A model generated the notes under the pieces. That model had not been told where the DNA came from and searched no databases. It saw nothing but the letters and a program-made list of their open reading frames with translations. 64,000 nucleotides of DNA. Origin: Thioclava dalianensis. Its GTDB lineage: Bacteria; Pseudomonadota; Alphaproteobacteria; Rhodobacterales; Rhodobacteraceae. The stretch covers positions 124,001 to 188,000 of the forward strand of contig NZ_JHEH01000004.1 in NCBI RefSeq assembly GCF_000715505.1, read 5' to 3'. Shown in pieces: positions 44,139 through 52,155 of this stretch; within the stretch, counting starts at the first letter, position 1; each line of letters opens with the position of its first letter. The position numbers were made by a program, and so were the translations under genes.

Positions 44139-45464
44139 ATGGCCCTCGACCGCAAGACCCCCAACGACCTCAATGCATTCTGGATGCCGTTCACCGCGAA
44201 CCGCCAGTTCAAGAAGAACCCGCGTATGTTCGTGGCTGCCAAGGATATGCATTACACGACCTCGGACGGGCGGCAGGTGCTGGACGGGACGGCAGGTCTG
44301 TGGTGCTGCAATGCCGGGCATTGCCGCCCCAAGATCACCGAGGCGATCCAGAAGCAGGCGGGCGAGATGGATTACGCGCCCGCGTTCCAGATGGGCCACC
44401 CGATTGCGTTCGAGCTGGCCAACCGTCTGATCGATGTGGCGCCCGACGGGATGGAGCATGTCTTCTACACCAATTCCGGCTCGGAATCGGTCGAGACCGC
44501 GCTGAAACTCGCCATCGCTTATCACCGTGCGCGGGGTGACGGGGCGCGGACCCGTCTGATTGGTCGCGAGCGCGGCTATCACGGCGTGAACTTCGGCGGT
44601 ATCTCGGTGGGCGGCATTGTCACAAACCGCAAGGTCTTTGGACCGCTGGTGCCGGGCGTCGATCACATGCCGCACACCCACCTTCCCGATCAAAACCGGT
44701 ATTCCAAGGGGCAGCCCGAGCATGGTGCGCATCTGGCAGATGAGCTGGAGCGGATTGTGGCGCTGCACGGGGCCGAGACGATTGCAGCCGTGATCGTGGA
44801 GCCGATGGCGGGTTCGACCGGCGTGCTGCTGCCGCCCAAGGGCTATCTGCAAAAGCTGCGCGAGATCACGCGCAAGCACGGCATCTTGCTGATCTTCGAC
44901 GAGGTGATCACGGGCTTCGGTCGTCTGGGCGCGGCCTTTGCCGCTCAGCATTACGGCGTAGTGCCCGATCTGATGACCACGGCCAAGGGCCTGACCAATG
45001 GCGTGATCCCGATGGGGGCTGTGATGTGCACGGCAGAGGTGCATGATGCCTTCATGAACGGCCCCGAGCATATGATCGAGCTGTTCCACGGCTATACCTA
45101 TTCGGGTAACCCGATTGCCTCGGCCGCCGCCATCGCCACGCTCGACACCTATAAGGAAGAGGGGCTGTTCGAGCGCGCAGCCGAGCTTGCGCCCTATTGG
45201 CAGGATGCGCTGCATTCGCTCAAAGGCACGCGCCACGTGATCGACATCCGCAACGAGGGTCTCATCGGCGCGATCGAGTTGGAGCCGATTGCCGGTGAGC
45301 CGACCAAGCGCGCCTTTTCGGCCTTCCTCAAGGCCTATGAGAAGGGCATCCTGATCCGCACCACGGGCGATATCATCGCGATGAGCCCGCCGCTGATCAT
45401 CTCGAAGGAGCAGATCGACGAACTGATCGGGACGCTCAAGGACGTGCTCGAAACATTGGATTAA
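44139..45464 (+). CDS. Class III beta-alanine (omega-amino acid):pyruvate aminotransferase
   Basis: PLP enzyme that moves the amino group of beta-alanine to pyruvate, giving malonate semialdehyde. The 441-residue protein has the class III landmarks: LDGTAGLWCCNAGHCRP, FYTNSGSESVETALKLA, IFDEVITGFGRLGAAF and TTAKGLTNGVIPMGAVM, where the Lys of AKG binds PLP. The opening FWMPFTANRQFKKNPRMFV is typical of beta-alanine:pyruvate and omega-amino acid transaminases. Assignment to beta-alanine rests on the pathway around it: beta-alanine is the product of HyuC on uracil-derived substrate. CGGAG precedes the ATG. A RutR-type operator lies upstream. Confidence 0.9.
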   Translation: MALDRKTPNDLNAFWMPFTANRQFKKNPRMFVAAKDMHYTTSDGRQVLDGTAGLWCCNAGHCRPKITEAIQKQAGEMDYAPAFQMGHPIAFELANRLIDVAPDGMEHVFYTNSGSESVETALKLAIAYHRARGDGARTRLIGRERGYHGVNFGGISVGGIVTNRKVFGPLVPGVDHMPHTHLPDQNRYSKGQPEHGAHLADELERIVALHGAETIAAVIVEPMAGSTGVLLPPKGYLQKLREITRKHGILLIFDEVITGFGRLGAAFAAQHYGVVPDLMTTAKGLTNGVIPMGAVMCTAEVHDAFMNGPEHMIELFHGYTYSGNPIASAAAIATLDTYKEEGLFERAAELAPYWQDALHSLKGTRHVIDIRNEGLIGAIELEPIAGEPTKRAFSAFLKAYEKGILIRTTGDIIAMSPPLIISKEQIDELIGTLKDVLETLD

Positions 45465-45511
45465 AACGCACCCTGCGGTGGGTCACAGACCTGCCGCGCA
45501 TCTGTGAAATC

Positions 45512-45541
45512 AACGCCCGGGCGGATCGCTCGGGCGTTTTT
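45512..45541 (+). terminator. Intrinsic terminator of the aminotransferase gene
   Basis: AACGCCCG (45512-45519) pairs with CGGGCGTT (45531-45538), with an inner GCG/CGC helix, followed by a T-run at 45537-45541. It begins 48 bases after the stop and just before the converging VOC gene. Confidence 0.88.
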
Positions 45542-45546
45542 CGGTC

Positions 45547-46128
45547 TCAATAGGGGTCTTTGGCGGAGCGATCCGTGGAGAGCGATTGCTGCGAGCGCGC
45601 GACGATCCGCTCGATGGCATCGGCCAGATGGACCTCGCCAATGGACTCGTCGCCCGCAGCCACGCGGATCCGGTGGGCTTCGATCATCACCTCCGCATGA
45701 GACGATCCACGCGGTGGCTCGAATTTATAGGCCGCAAGCTCAATCAGAAAGCCGAGCGGGTCCTTGAAATAGATCGAATCCATGAAGCCGCGATCCTTCA
45801 CGCCCGAATGTTTGATCCCGCGCGCATCGAGCCGGGTGACCACTTGGCGATGGCTGGCAAGGCTGACGGAAAAGGCGATGTGATGCACGCAGCCCGGATC
45901 GGTGGGCGTGCGGTCATGCACCGGCTTGCGGGTCTCGTCGGTGAAAATGGTGATCAACCGCCCGTCACCGGGATCAAAATAGAGATGCCCCTCATCGGGA
46001 TTGTCGAGATTGGGCTGATCGAAGATGAAGGGCATCCCGAGCACCCCTTCCCAGAAATCGATCGTGCTCTGCCGGTCCGCGCCGGTCAGCGTGATGTGAT
46101 GAACGCCTTGGGACTGGATCTTGCGCAT
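45547..46128 (-). CDS. VOC-superfamily (glyoxalase/dioxygenase-like) protein
   Basis: A 193-residue protein with paired VOC domain elements: GVHHITLTGADRQSTIDFW, then CVHHIAFSVS, and a Glu in LGFLIELAAYKF complete the 2-His-1-Glu metal site of this superfamily. Ring-cleaving dioxygenases and lyases share the fold. Substrate is unknown. ATG 46128 follows GGAGG. It lies on the opposite strand to the pyrimidine genes and may not belong to that pathway. Confidence 0.8.
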   Translation of the reverse strand: MRKIQSQGVHHITLTGADRQSTIDFWEGVLGMPFIFDQPNLDNPDEGHLYFDPGDGRLITIFTDETRKPVHDRTPTDPGCVHHIAFSVSLASHRQVVTRLDARGIKHSGVKDRGFMDSIYFKDPLGFLIELAAYKFEPPRGSSHAEVMIEAHRIRVAAGDESIGEVHLADAIERIVARSQQSLSTDRSAKDPY

Positions 46129-46306
46129 TTGAGGCCTCCCTATCATGTCTGCCCACAACAATAGCCGCTCTCGCTGTTGGGTCGAGGCGCAAGACCTGTG
46201 CAGTCTTGCGCGAAACCCCGCCCGAGCCTGTCCATCTGGGCATTCTGGGGGCTTGTTGCGCGCTGGGCCTTCGCTATCGTGCGGCTCGAAACGAAAGGGG
46301 TTTCCA

Positions 46307-47254
46307 ATGCTGCGTTACCTGGTTTTGATCGCGGTCCTCATGCCGGTCCCCGCGCTGGCCGAGCTGGTTTCTTGCGAGACGTCGATTCGTGGCACGCAAT
46401 ATGCCTTTCGCTACGACCCGGACAATGCCGCGCTCAAGGAAAGCCGGTCGCTGCGCGAGAAGATGTTTGGCGGCAAGGGCGATGTGACCTGTCCGGCGCT
46501 GGTGACGCTGCGCGCGCTCACGCCCGAGCTGGACGATGCCGGGCGGGCGCCGTTCTGTCTGCAATGGGATACGAAGGACAAGACCTATCTGGGCTATGAT
46601 CAGGGTCCGCGCGATGCGCTGGGTCTTTGCAAGGAACCCTCGAAGAGTTTCTGTCAGCGCATCGAGGGCACGGCAGAGGCCGCCAAGGGGTTGGGCGACA
46701 AGGCGGGCGATCTTGCATCGGGGGCGGCGGGGGCCGTCATCGGCGACAAGCTGGGCAACAAGATCGTGCATGACACGTCAAGCAACCTGCGCGACAAGCT
46801 TCTCAAGGCAGGCTTTGGGATGTTGACGGCGGCCTCACCGCCCGCCTTGATGGCCACGGCGGTGATCGTGGGCGGCACGGTTTATGTCTGTTCGGACGCA
46901 GGCGCGGAGGGCGCGGCGGCGGAAGCCGCCCCTGAGCCCAAGCTGGAGCATGGCGCCGAGATCAGCGACGGGGCCGAGCTGTTGGGCTCGAAACTGCCCA
47001 AGAACCATTTGCCTTCCGGGGTGAGCGGTGCGCCGGTCGGGTCGGTCGTCGAGACGCCTTTGAAACCAGAGGCCGGGGATCAGAAAGCAGCGGATCCGGA
47101 GGGCACGGTGCCTGCCGATCCTCAAAGCCCCGCCAAGGCGCAAGATCCGCCCGTCGGGCCCTCAAGTGCGCAACCCGATCAGAGCGCTGCGCCTGCCCAA
47201 GGCTCTGATCCCGCCCCGAGTGCTGCGCCTGACCCGACCACGCCCGCGCAGTAG
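46307..47254 (+). CDS. Hypothetical secreted protein with glycine-rich segment and Pro-rich tail
   Basis: A 315-residue protein with a signal peptide (MLRYLVLIAVLMPVPALA). The mature part has six cysteines, a glycine-rich amphipathic segment (LGDKAGDLASGAAGAVIGDK), and a hydrophobic stretch near TAVIVGGTVYVC. The last 100 residues are a Pro/Ala/Ser/Asp-rich low-complexity tail that should be disordered. I recognise no family. AAAGGGG lies about six bases before the ATG. It sits between the VOC gene and the second rutR-like gene, convergent to the latter with three bases between stops. Confidence 0.7.
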   Translation: MLRYLVLIAVLMPVPALAELVSCETSIRGTQYAFRYDPDNAALKESRSLREKMFGGKGDVTCPALVTLRALTPELDDAGRAPFCLQWDTKDKTYLGYDQGPRDALGLCKEPSKSFCQRIEGTAEAAKGLGDKAGDLASGAAGAVIGDKLGNKIVHDTSSNLRDKLLKAGFGMLTAASPPALMATAVIVGGTVYVCSDAGAEGAAAEAAPEPKLEHGAEISDGAELLGSKLPKNHLPSGVSGAPVGSVVETPLKPEAGDQKAADPEGTVPADPQSPAKAQDPPVGPSSAQPDQSAAPAQGSDPAPSAAPDPTTPAQ

Positions 47255-47257
47255 CGC

Positions 47258-47926
47258 CTAGAGCACGCCGATCCCGCGCAGTACGATGGTCTTGACGCTC
47301 GTCTTGGCCGCTTCCCATTGCGCGTCGGACAAGGGGTCCCCGCCGTTGAGCGTGTCAATCTGGTGGCTGAAATCGGCGTAATGCTGGGTCGTGGCCCAGA
47401 GCATATACATCAGGTGATGCGGGTCGGTTTGCGCCATCTTGCCTTCGGAAATCCAGCGCCGGATCACCGCGCAGCGCCCCTCGGTCCAGTCGCGCAATGT
47501 GGTCTCGAGGTAATCTTGGATGACCGGCGCGCCATGCATCACCTCGCTGGCCCAGACCTTGGAGCCGTTGGGATGATGGCGCGAGATTTCCATCTTGGCA
47601 TCGATATAGGCCCCGATCCCTTCGGTGGGGCCGGCTGCGCCATCAAAGACATCGGCAGCCTCGAGCCAGATGTTGAAAATCCGCTCGACGACGCGGCGAT
47701 AGAGCGCCTCTTTGGTATCGAAATAATAGTGCAGGTTGGCTTTTGGCAGACCCGCCAGATCGGCAATGAGCTGCATCGTCGCGCCACCGAAGCCTGCCTC
47801 GGCAAAGACCGTTTCTGCCGCAGTCAGGATCGTCTCTTCGGTTTCGCGGCGCGCCTTCGCGCGGCTCCCGCCGTTCGGTCGCCTATTTTTTAGGCTATTG
47901 CTGTTCTTCTCGTCTTGCACGCGCAT
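47258..47926 (-). CDS. Second RutR-like TetR-family regulator
   Basis: A 222-residue TetR repressor. Residues 1-27 form a basic, Asn-rich tail, followed by the helix-turn-helix (GATMQLIADLAGLPKANLHY, YFDTKEALYR). The C-terminal half resembles RutR: EVMHGAPVIQDYLE, DPHHLMYMLWATTQHYADF. It differs from the rutR-like protein at 43292 in the recognition-helix region (PKANLHYYF versus SKPNLLYYF), so the two are paralogues. ATG 47926 is the first in-frame codon with a sensible product; the longer open frame upstream is a shadow of hyuC. It is divergent from hyuC; two TGACC-N4-GGTCA sites lie between. Confidence 0.88.
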   Translation of the reverse strand: MRVQDEKNSNSLKNRRPNGGSRAKARRETEETILTAAETVFAEAGFGGATMQLIADLAGLPKANLHYYFDTKEALYRRVVERIFNIWLEAADVFDGAAGPTEGIGAYIDAKMEISRHHPNGSKVWASEVMHGAPVIQDYLETTLRDWTEGRCAVIRRWISEGKMAQTDPHHLMYMLWATTQHYADFSHQIDTLNGGDPLSDAQWEAAKTSVKTIVLRGIGVL

Positions 47927-47943
47927 TCCGCCGGATTTTTTGT

Positions 47944-47957
47944 TGACCGAATGGTCA
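47944..47957. promoter_or_regulatory. RutR-type operator 1 in the rutR-like 2/hyuC gap
   Basis: TGACC-GAAT-GGTCA with flanking T and G. Arms match the operator at 44071-44086 and the third site at 47978-47991. It lies 18 bases from the divergent regulator start. Confidence 0.75.
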
Positions 47958-47977
47958 GGACATGGCCCACTCCAACC

Positions 47978-47991
47978 TGACCATACGGTCA
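47978..47991. promoter_or_regulatory. RutR-type operator 2 in the rutR-like 2/hyuC gap
   Basis: TGACC-ATAC-GGTCA, extending to a perfect CTGACC/GGTCAG pair. Its centre is 34 bases from the first site, roughly three helical turns, so two dimers could bind on the same face. It lies 55 bases before the hyuC start. Confidence 0.78.
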
Positions 47992-48046
47992 GATCAAGAT
48001 TCGTCGCAAGAGGGCAAAGCCCCACCAGCCGACAGGGAGTTCTACA

Positions 48047-49297
48047 ATGCCAGCACCCGGAGAAAACCTCCGTATCAACCCCGACCGTCTTTGGGACAGC
48101 CTGATGGAGATGGCCAAGATCGGCCCGGGCGTCGCGGGGGGGAACAATCGCCAGACCTTGACCGATGCCGATGCCGAAGGCCGCGCGCTGTTTCAATCTT
48201 GGTGCGAGGCCGCTGGCATGACGATGGGCGTTGACACGATGGGCAATATGTTCGCGACGCGGGCGGGCGAGGACCCGGACGCGCTGCCGGTCTATATGGG
48301 CAGCCATCTCGACACGCAGCCCACGGGCGGGAAATATGACGGTGTGCTGGGTGTGCTGGGCGCGCTGGAGGCCGTGCGCTCGATGAATGATCTCGGGATC
48401 AAGACCAAACATCCGATCGTGGTGACCAACTGGACCAATGAGGAAGGCACACGGTTTGCGCCTGCCATGCTGGCCTCGGGCGTCTTTGCGGGCGTGCACA
48501 CGCAGGATTGGGCCTATGGCAAGACCGATGCCGAGGGGAACACCTTTGGCGATGAGTTGAAGCGCATCGGCTGGGTCGGCGATGAAACGGTCGGCGCGCG
48601 CAAGATGCATGCGATGTTCGAGCTGCATATCGAGCAAGGCCCGATCCTTGAGGCTGAAGGTAAGGATATTGGCGTGGTCACCCATGGCCAAGGCCTGAGC
48701 TGGACGCAGGTCACGATCACCGGCAAGGACAGCCATACCGGATCGACCCCGATGCCGATGCGCAAGAATGCGGGCCTCGGCATGGCGCGGGTGCTCGAAC
48801 TTGTGGATGAGATCGCCTGGTCGCATAAACCGGATGCCGTGGGCGCTGCCGGTCACATCGATGTCTATCCCAATTCGCGCAATGTGATCCCGGGCAAGGT
48901 CGTGTTTACCGTCGATTTCCGCTCGCCCGATCTGGCGGTGATCGAGGATATGGAGGCGCGTCTCAAGACCGGCGCGCGCGAGATCTGCGACGAGATGGGG
49001 CTGAGCGTCGAATTTGAGAAAAGCGGGGGATTTGATCCCGTGACCTTCGATCCGGCCTGTGTGAGCGCTGTGCGCAATGCCGCCGAGCGGCTGGGCTATA
49101 GCCATCGTGATATCATTTCAGGCGCGGGCCACGATGCCTGCTGGATCAATCAGGTCGCACCGACCGCGATGATCATGTGCCCCTGCGTGGACGGGCTGAG
49201 CCATAATGAGGCCGAAGAGATCTCAAAGGATTGGGCTGCAGCGGGCACGGATGTGCTGTTCCACGCAGCGCTTGAGACGGCCGAAATCGTGAGCTGA
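48047..49297 (+). CDS. hyuC: Zn-dependent N-carbamoyl-beta-amino acid hydrolase (HyuC/beta-ureidopropionase type)
   Basis: M20-family amidohydrolase that splits N-carbamoyl-beta-alanine to beta-alanine, CO2 and ammonia. The 416-residue protein has metal-binding signatures SHLDTQPTGGKYDGVLGVL (His, Asp), TNEEGTRFAPAML (Glu), and HIEQGPILE; SGAGHDACWINQVAP supplies the last histidine. ATG 48047 is preceded by AGGGAG. hydA follows in the same direction, separated by 83 bases holding a copy of the intergenic element. Two RutR-type operators are upstream. The position in a preTA-hydA locus favours beta-ureidopropionase over hydantoin-type carbamoylase. Confidence 0.93.
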   Translation: MPAPGENLRINPDRLWDSLMEMAKIGPGVAGGNNRQTLTDADAEGRALFQSWCEAAGMTMGVDTMGNMFATRAGEDPDALPVYMGSHLDTQPTGGKYDGVLGVLGALEAVRSMNDLGIKTKHPIVVTNWTNEEGTRFAPAMLASGVFAGVHTQDWAYGKTDAEGNTFGDELKRIGWVGDETVGARKMHAMFELHIEQGPILEAEGKDIGVVTHGQGLSWTQVTITGKDSHTGSTPMPMRKNAGLGMARVLELVDEIAWSHKPDAVGAAGHIDVYPNSRNVIPGKVVFTVDFRSPDLAVIEDMEARLKTGAREICDEMGLSVEFEKSGGFDPVTFDPACVSAVRNAAERLGYSHRDIISGAGHDACWINQVAPTAMIMCPCVDGLSHNEAEEISKDWAAAGTDVLFHAALETAEIVS

Positions 49298-49306
49298 ACG
49301 GCGCGG

Positions 49307-49355
49307 CCGGGGGCTCTGCCCCCGGACCCCCGGGATATTTCTATCAAGAGGAAGG
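49307..49355 (+). repeat. Rhodobacterales-type intergenic element, copy 4 (hyuC-hydA gap)
   Basis: CCGGGGGC-TCT-GCCCCCGG (49307-49325) is a perfect 8-bp hairpin, followed by ACCCCCGGGATATTTCTATC at 49326-49345 and the tail CAAGAGGAAG to 49354. It lies within an apparent operon, just ahead of the hydA ribosome site GGGAG. Confidence 0.85.
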
Positions 49356-49380
49356 CCAGGCCTTTCGAAGGGAGAACAGC

Positions 49381-50832
49381 ATGACCACAGTCATCAAGAA
49401 CGGAACCATCGTCACCGCGGATCTGACCTATAAGGCGGATGTCTTGATCGAGGGCGGGCAGATCATTGAGATCGGTCGGGATCTGAAGGGCGATGAGACG
49501 CTCGATGCGACCGATTGTTTTGTGATGCCGGGCGGGATCGATCCGCATACCCATCTCGAGATGCCGTTCATGGGCACCTATTCGGCGGATGATTTCGAGA
49601 GCGGCACCCGTGCAGCCTTGGCGGGCGGTACCACGATGGTGGTGGATTTCGCATTGCCCGCGCCCGGTGAGGGGCTGCTCGATGCGCTCAAGAAATGGGA
49701 CAACAAATCGACCCGCGCGCATTGCGATTATTCCTTTCACATGGCGATCACATGGTGGGACAAGCAGGTCTTTGACGAGATGAAGGCCGTGACCGAGCGC
49801 GGCATCAACACCTTCAAGCATTTCCTCGCCTATAAGGGCGCCTTGATGGTCAATGATGACGAGCTTTATTCCAGCTTCAAGCGCTGTGCCGAGCTGGGGG
49901 CGATCCCGCTTGTCCATGCCGAGAATGGCGATGTGGTGGCCGAACTGTCAGCCAAGCTGCTGGCCGATGGTAATAACGGGCCGGAGGGGCACGCCTATTC
50001 GCGCCCACCCCAGGTCGAGGGGGAGGCCACCAACCGCGCGATCATGATCGCCGATATGGCGGGCGTGCCGCTTTATGTCGTGCATACGTCTTGCGAGGAG
50101 AGCCACGAGGCGATCCGGCGCGCGAAACTCGCGGGCAAGCGGGTCTGGGGTGAGCCGCTGATCCAGCATCTGACGCTCGATGAAAGCGAATATTTCGACA
50201 AGGATTGGGACCATGCCGCGCGCCGCGTCATGAGCCCGCCTTTCCGCAACAAGCAGCATCAGGACAGCCTGTGGAACGGGTTGTCTTCGGGCACGCTGTC
50301 TTGCGTGGCGACCGATCACTGCGCCTTCACCACCGATCAGAAACGCTATGGCGTGGGCGATTTCACCAAGATCCCGAATGGGACAGGGGGGCTTGAGGAC
50401 CGCCTGCCGATGCTCTGGACTTACGGGGTTGGCACGGGGCGGCTGACGCCCAACGAATTCGTGGCTGTGACCTCGACCAATATCGCCAAGATCCTCAATA
50501 TCTATCCCAAGAAGGGCGCGGTGCTTGTGGGCGCGGATGCCGATCTGGTGGTTTGGGATCCCAAAGCGTCCAAAGTGATCAGCGCGAAGGATCAGCAATC
50601 GGCGATTGATTACAACGTCTTCGAGGGCAAAGAGGTGACGGGTCTGCCGCGCTACACGCTCTCGCGTGGCGTCGTGGCTTGGGCCGATGGCAAGATCCAG
50701 ACGAAAGAGGGCCATGGCCAGTTCGTGCCGCGCGAGGCAGGAACGCCCGTCACCAAGGCGCTCTCGACCTGGAAAGAGCTGACCGCGCCCCGTCCGATCC
50801 AGCGCAGCGGCATTCCGGCGAGCGGGGTCTGA
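49381..50832 (+). CDS. hydA: Dihydropyrimidinase (D-hydantoinase family)
   Basis: Opens dihydrouracil/dihydrothymine to the N-carbamoyl-beta-amino acid. The 483-residue amidohydrolase has the binuclear zinc ligands: GGIDPHTHLEMPF (two His), a carboxylated Lys in FKHFLAYKGALM, His in LVHAENGD, His in YVVHTSCEESHE and Asp in VATDHCAFTTDQK. The C-terminal NGTGGLEDRLPM segment supports the dihydropyrimidinase/hydantoinase branch. GGGAG precedes the ATG by seven bases. It lies between hyuC and the VOC-ABC gene set. Confidence 0.96.
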   Translation: MTTVIKNGTIVTADLTYKADVLIEGGQIIEIGRDLKGDETLDATDCFVMPGGIDPHTHLEMPFMGTYSADDFESGTRAALAGGTTMVVDFALPAPGEGLLDALKKWDNKSTRAHCDYSFHMAITWWDKQVFDEMKAVTERGINTFKHFLAYKGALMVNDDELYSSFKRCAELGAIPLVHAENGDVVAELSAKLLADGNNGPEGHAYSRPPQVEGEATNRAIMIADMAGVPLYVVHTSCEESHEAIRRAKLAGKRVWGEPLIQHLTLDESEYFDKDWDHAARRVMSPPFRNKQHQDSLWNGLSSGTLSCVATDHCAFTTDQKRYGVGDFTKIPNGTGGLEDRLPMLWTYGVGTGRLTPNEFVAVTSTNIAKILNIYPKKGAVLVGADADLVVWDPKASKVISAKDQQSAIDYNVFEGKEVTGLPRYTLSRGVVAWADGKIQTKEGHGQFVPREAGTPVTKALSTWKELTAPRPIQRSGIPASGV

Positions 50833-50833
50833 G

Positions 50834-51262
50834 ATGGTCTCGTCCCCGCCCAAGAGCCCGGGCGTTCTCGAAGCCGCCGTCTATGTCACTGATCTCGACG
50901 CTACGGAGGCGTTCTATAGCGGGCTGCTCGGGCTCGAAGTGATCACGAGGGTCGAGGGGCGGCATGTGTTCTTTCGTTGCGGCGAGAGCGTGATCCTCAC
51001 CTTTATCGCCAGCGCGACACAAATACCGCCCGCGCCCGATGCGCGTCTGCCCGTGCCGCCCCATGGGGCGACCGGGCCGGGCCATGTCTGTATCGCAAGC
51101 GATGCACAGACGCTTGAAGACTGGGAAACTTACTTGAAAGACAATGATGTAGAGATCGAAGCCGATTTCACCTGGCCGGTCGGGGCACGCTCGATCTATC
51201 TGCGCGATCCGGCGGGCAACAGCGTTGAGATCGCCGATCGTGGCTTGTGGAGGCGCGGATGA
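50834..51262 (+). CDS. Small VOC-family protein in the pyrimidine operon
   Basis: A 142-residue single-chain VOC (glyoxalase/bleomycin resistance fold) protein: LEAAVYVTDLDATEAFYSGL, GHVCIASDAQTLEDWE and RDPAGNSVEIADRG with the final Glu. The start ATG 50834 is one base after the hydA stop, and its end overlaps the ABC ATPase by four bases, so it is translated as part of the operon. Its role is unknown; the tight coupling suggests it acts on a pathway intermediate or byproduct, but that is inference. Confidence 0.8.
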   Translation: MVSSPPKSPGVLEAAVYVTDLDATEAFYSGLLGLEVITRVEGRHVFFRCGESVILTFIASATQIPPAPDARLPVPPHGATGPGHVCIASDAQTLEDWETYLKDNDVEIEADFTWPVGARSIYLRDPAGNSVEIADRGLWRRG

Positions 51263-52047
51263 CTGCGACACCGATCATTCAGGCCAAGGGGCTTGAGCTG
51301 ACCTTTCAGACCAATGACGGGCCGGTCCACGCGCTCAAGGATATCGATCTGGATATCGAGGCGGGCGAGTTCGTCAGTTTCATCGGCCCCTCGGGCTGCG
51401 GCAAGACGACCTTCCTGCGCTGTATCGCAGCGCTTGAGACGCCGACGGGTGGCGCGCTGAGCGTGAAGGGCATGAGTGCCGAGGCCGCGCGGCAAAAGCG
51501 TTCCTACGGCTATGTCTTTCAGGCCGCCGGGCTTTATCCGTGGCGCACGATTGCCGCCAATGTGCGCTTGCCGCTCGAGATCATGGGCTATAGCCGCGCC
51601 GAGCAGGTCAAGCGCGTGGAAGACGTGCTGTCGCTGGTGGACCTTGAGGGCTTTGGCAAGAAATTCCCCTGGCAACTGTCGGGCGGGATGCAGCAACGGG
51701 CGAGCATTGCCCGGGCGCTGGCCTTCGATGCCGATATCTTGCTGATGGACGAGCCGTTCGGCGCGCTCGACGAGATCGTGCGCGACAAGCTCAATGAAGA
51801 GCTGCTCAAACTGTGGGAGCGCACGGGCAAGACCATCGGCTTTGTCACCCATTCGATCCCGGAGGCGGTCTATCTGAGCACCAAGATCGTGGTGATGTCG
51901 CCCCGTCCGGGGCGGATCTACGAGGTGATCGACAGCCCGTTGCCGCGCGGCGCGCGCCCCTTGGACATTCGCGACAGCGAGGCGTTCTTGCAGGTGGCTC
52001 ATCGTGTTCGCGAGGGCCTGAGGGCGGGGCATGCCTATGAAGATTGA
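51259..52047 (+). CDS. ABC transporter ATP-binding protein (nitrate/sulfonate/taurine/HMP type)
   Basis: ATPase of the TauB/SsuB/ThiZ-like group, 262 residues. It has Walker A GPSGCGKTT, the Q-loop in YVFQAAGLYPWRTIAANVRL, signature LSGGMQQRASIARAL, Walker B ILLMDEPFGALDE and switch histidine FVTHSIPEAVYLS. The VFQ...LYPWR and DEPFGALDE segments are typical of this importer subfamily. It starts inside the VOC stop (ATGA overlap). Two permeases and a binding protein follow, making a complete importer. Confidence 0.92.
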   Translation: MTATPIIQAKGLELTFQTNDGPVHALKDIDLDIEAGEFVSFIGPSGCGKTTFLRCIAALETPTGGALSVKGMSAEAARQKRSYGYVFQAAGLYPWRTIAANVRLPLEIMGYSRAEQVKRVEDVLSLVDLEGFGKKFPWQLSGGMQQRASIARALAFDADILLMDEPFGALDEIVRDKLNEELLKLWERTGKTIGFVTHSIPEAVYLSTKIVVMSPRPGRIYEVIDSPLPRGARPLDIRDSEAFLQVAHRVREGLRAGHAYED

Positions 52048-52070
52048 GCGCATCATTCGCACCGGGGCGG

Positions 52071-52147
52071 GGGGGCTGTCTGCCCCCAGCGGGCCAGGCT
52101 TTGGCCTTGCCCGCTCCCCCCGAGGATATTTCGGTCAAGAGGAAGGG
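52071..52147 (+). repeat. Rhodobacterales-type intergenic element, copy 5 (inside the ABC operon)
   Basis: GGGGGC/GCCCCC hairpin at 52071-52087, a second GCGGGC/GCCCGC hairpin at 52089-52114, then CCCCCCGAGGATATTTCGG with the tail CAAGAGGAAGG (52136-52146). The core differs by one base (GAGG for GGG). The tail lies 9-10 bases before the permease ATG at 52156 and can serve as its Shine-Dalgarno. Confidence 0.8.
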
Positions 52148-52155
52148 GGCGCGCG

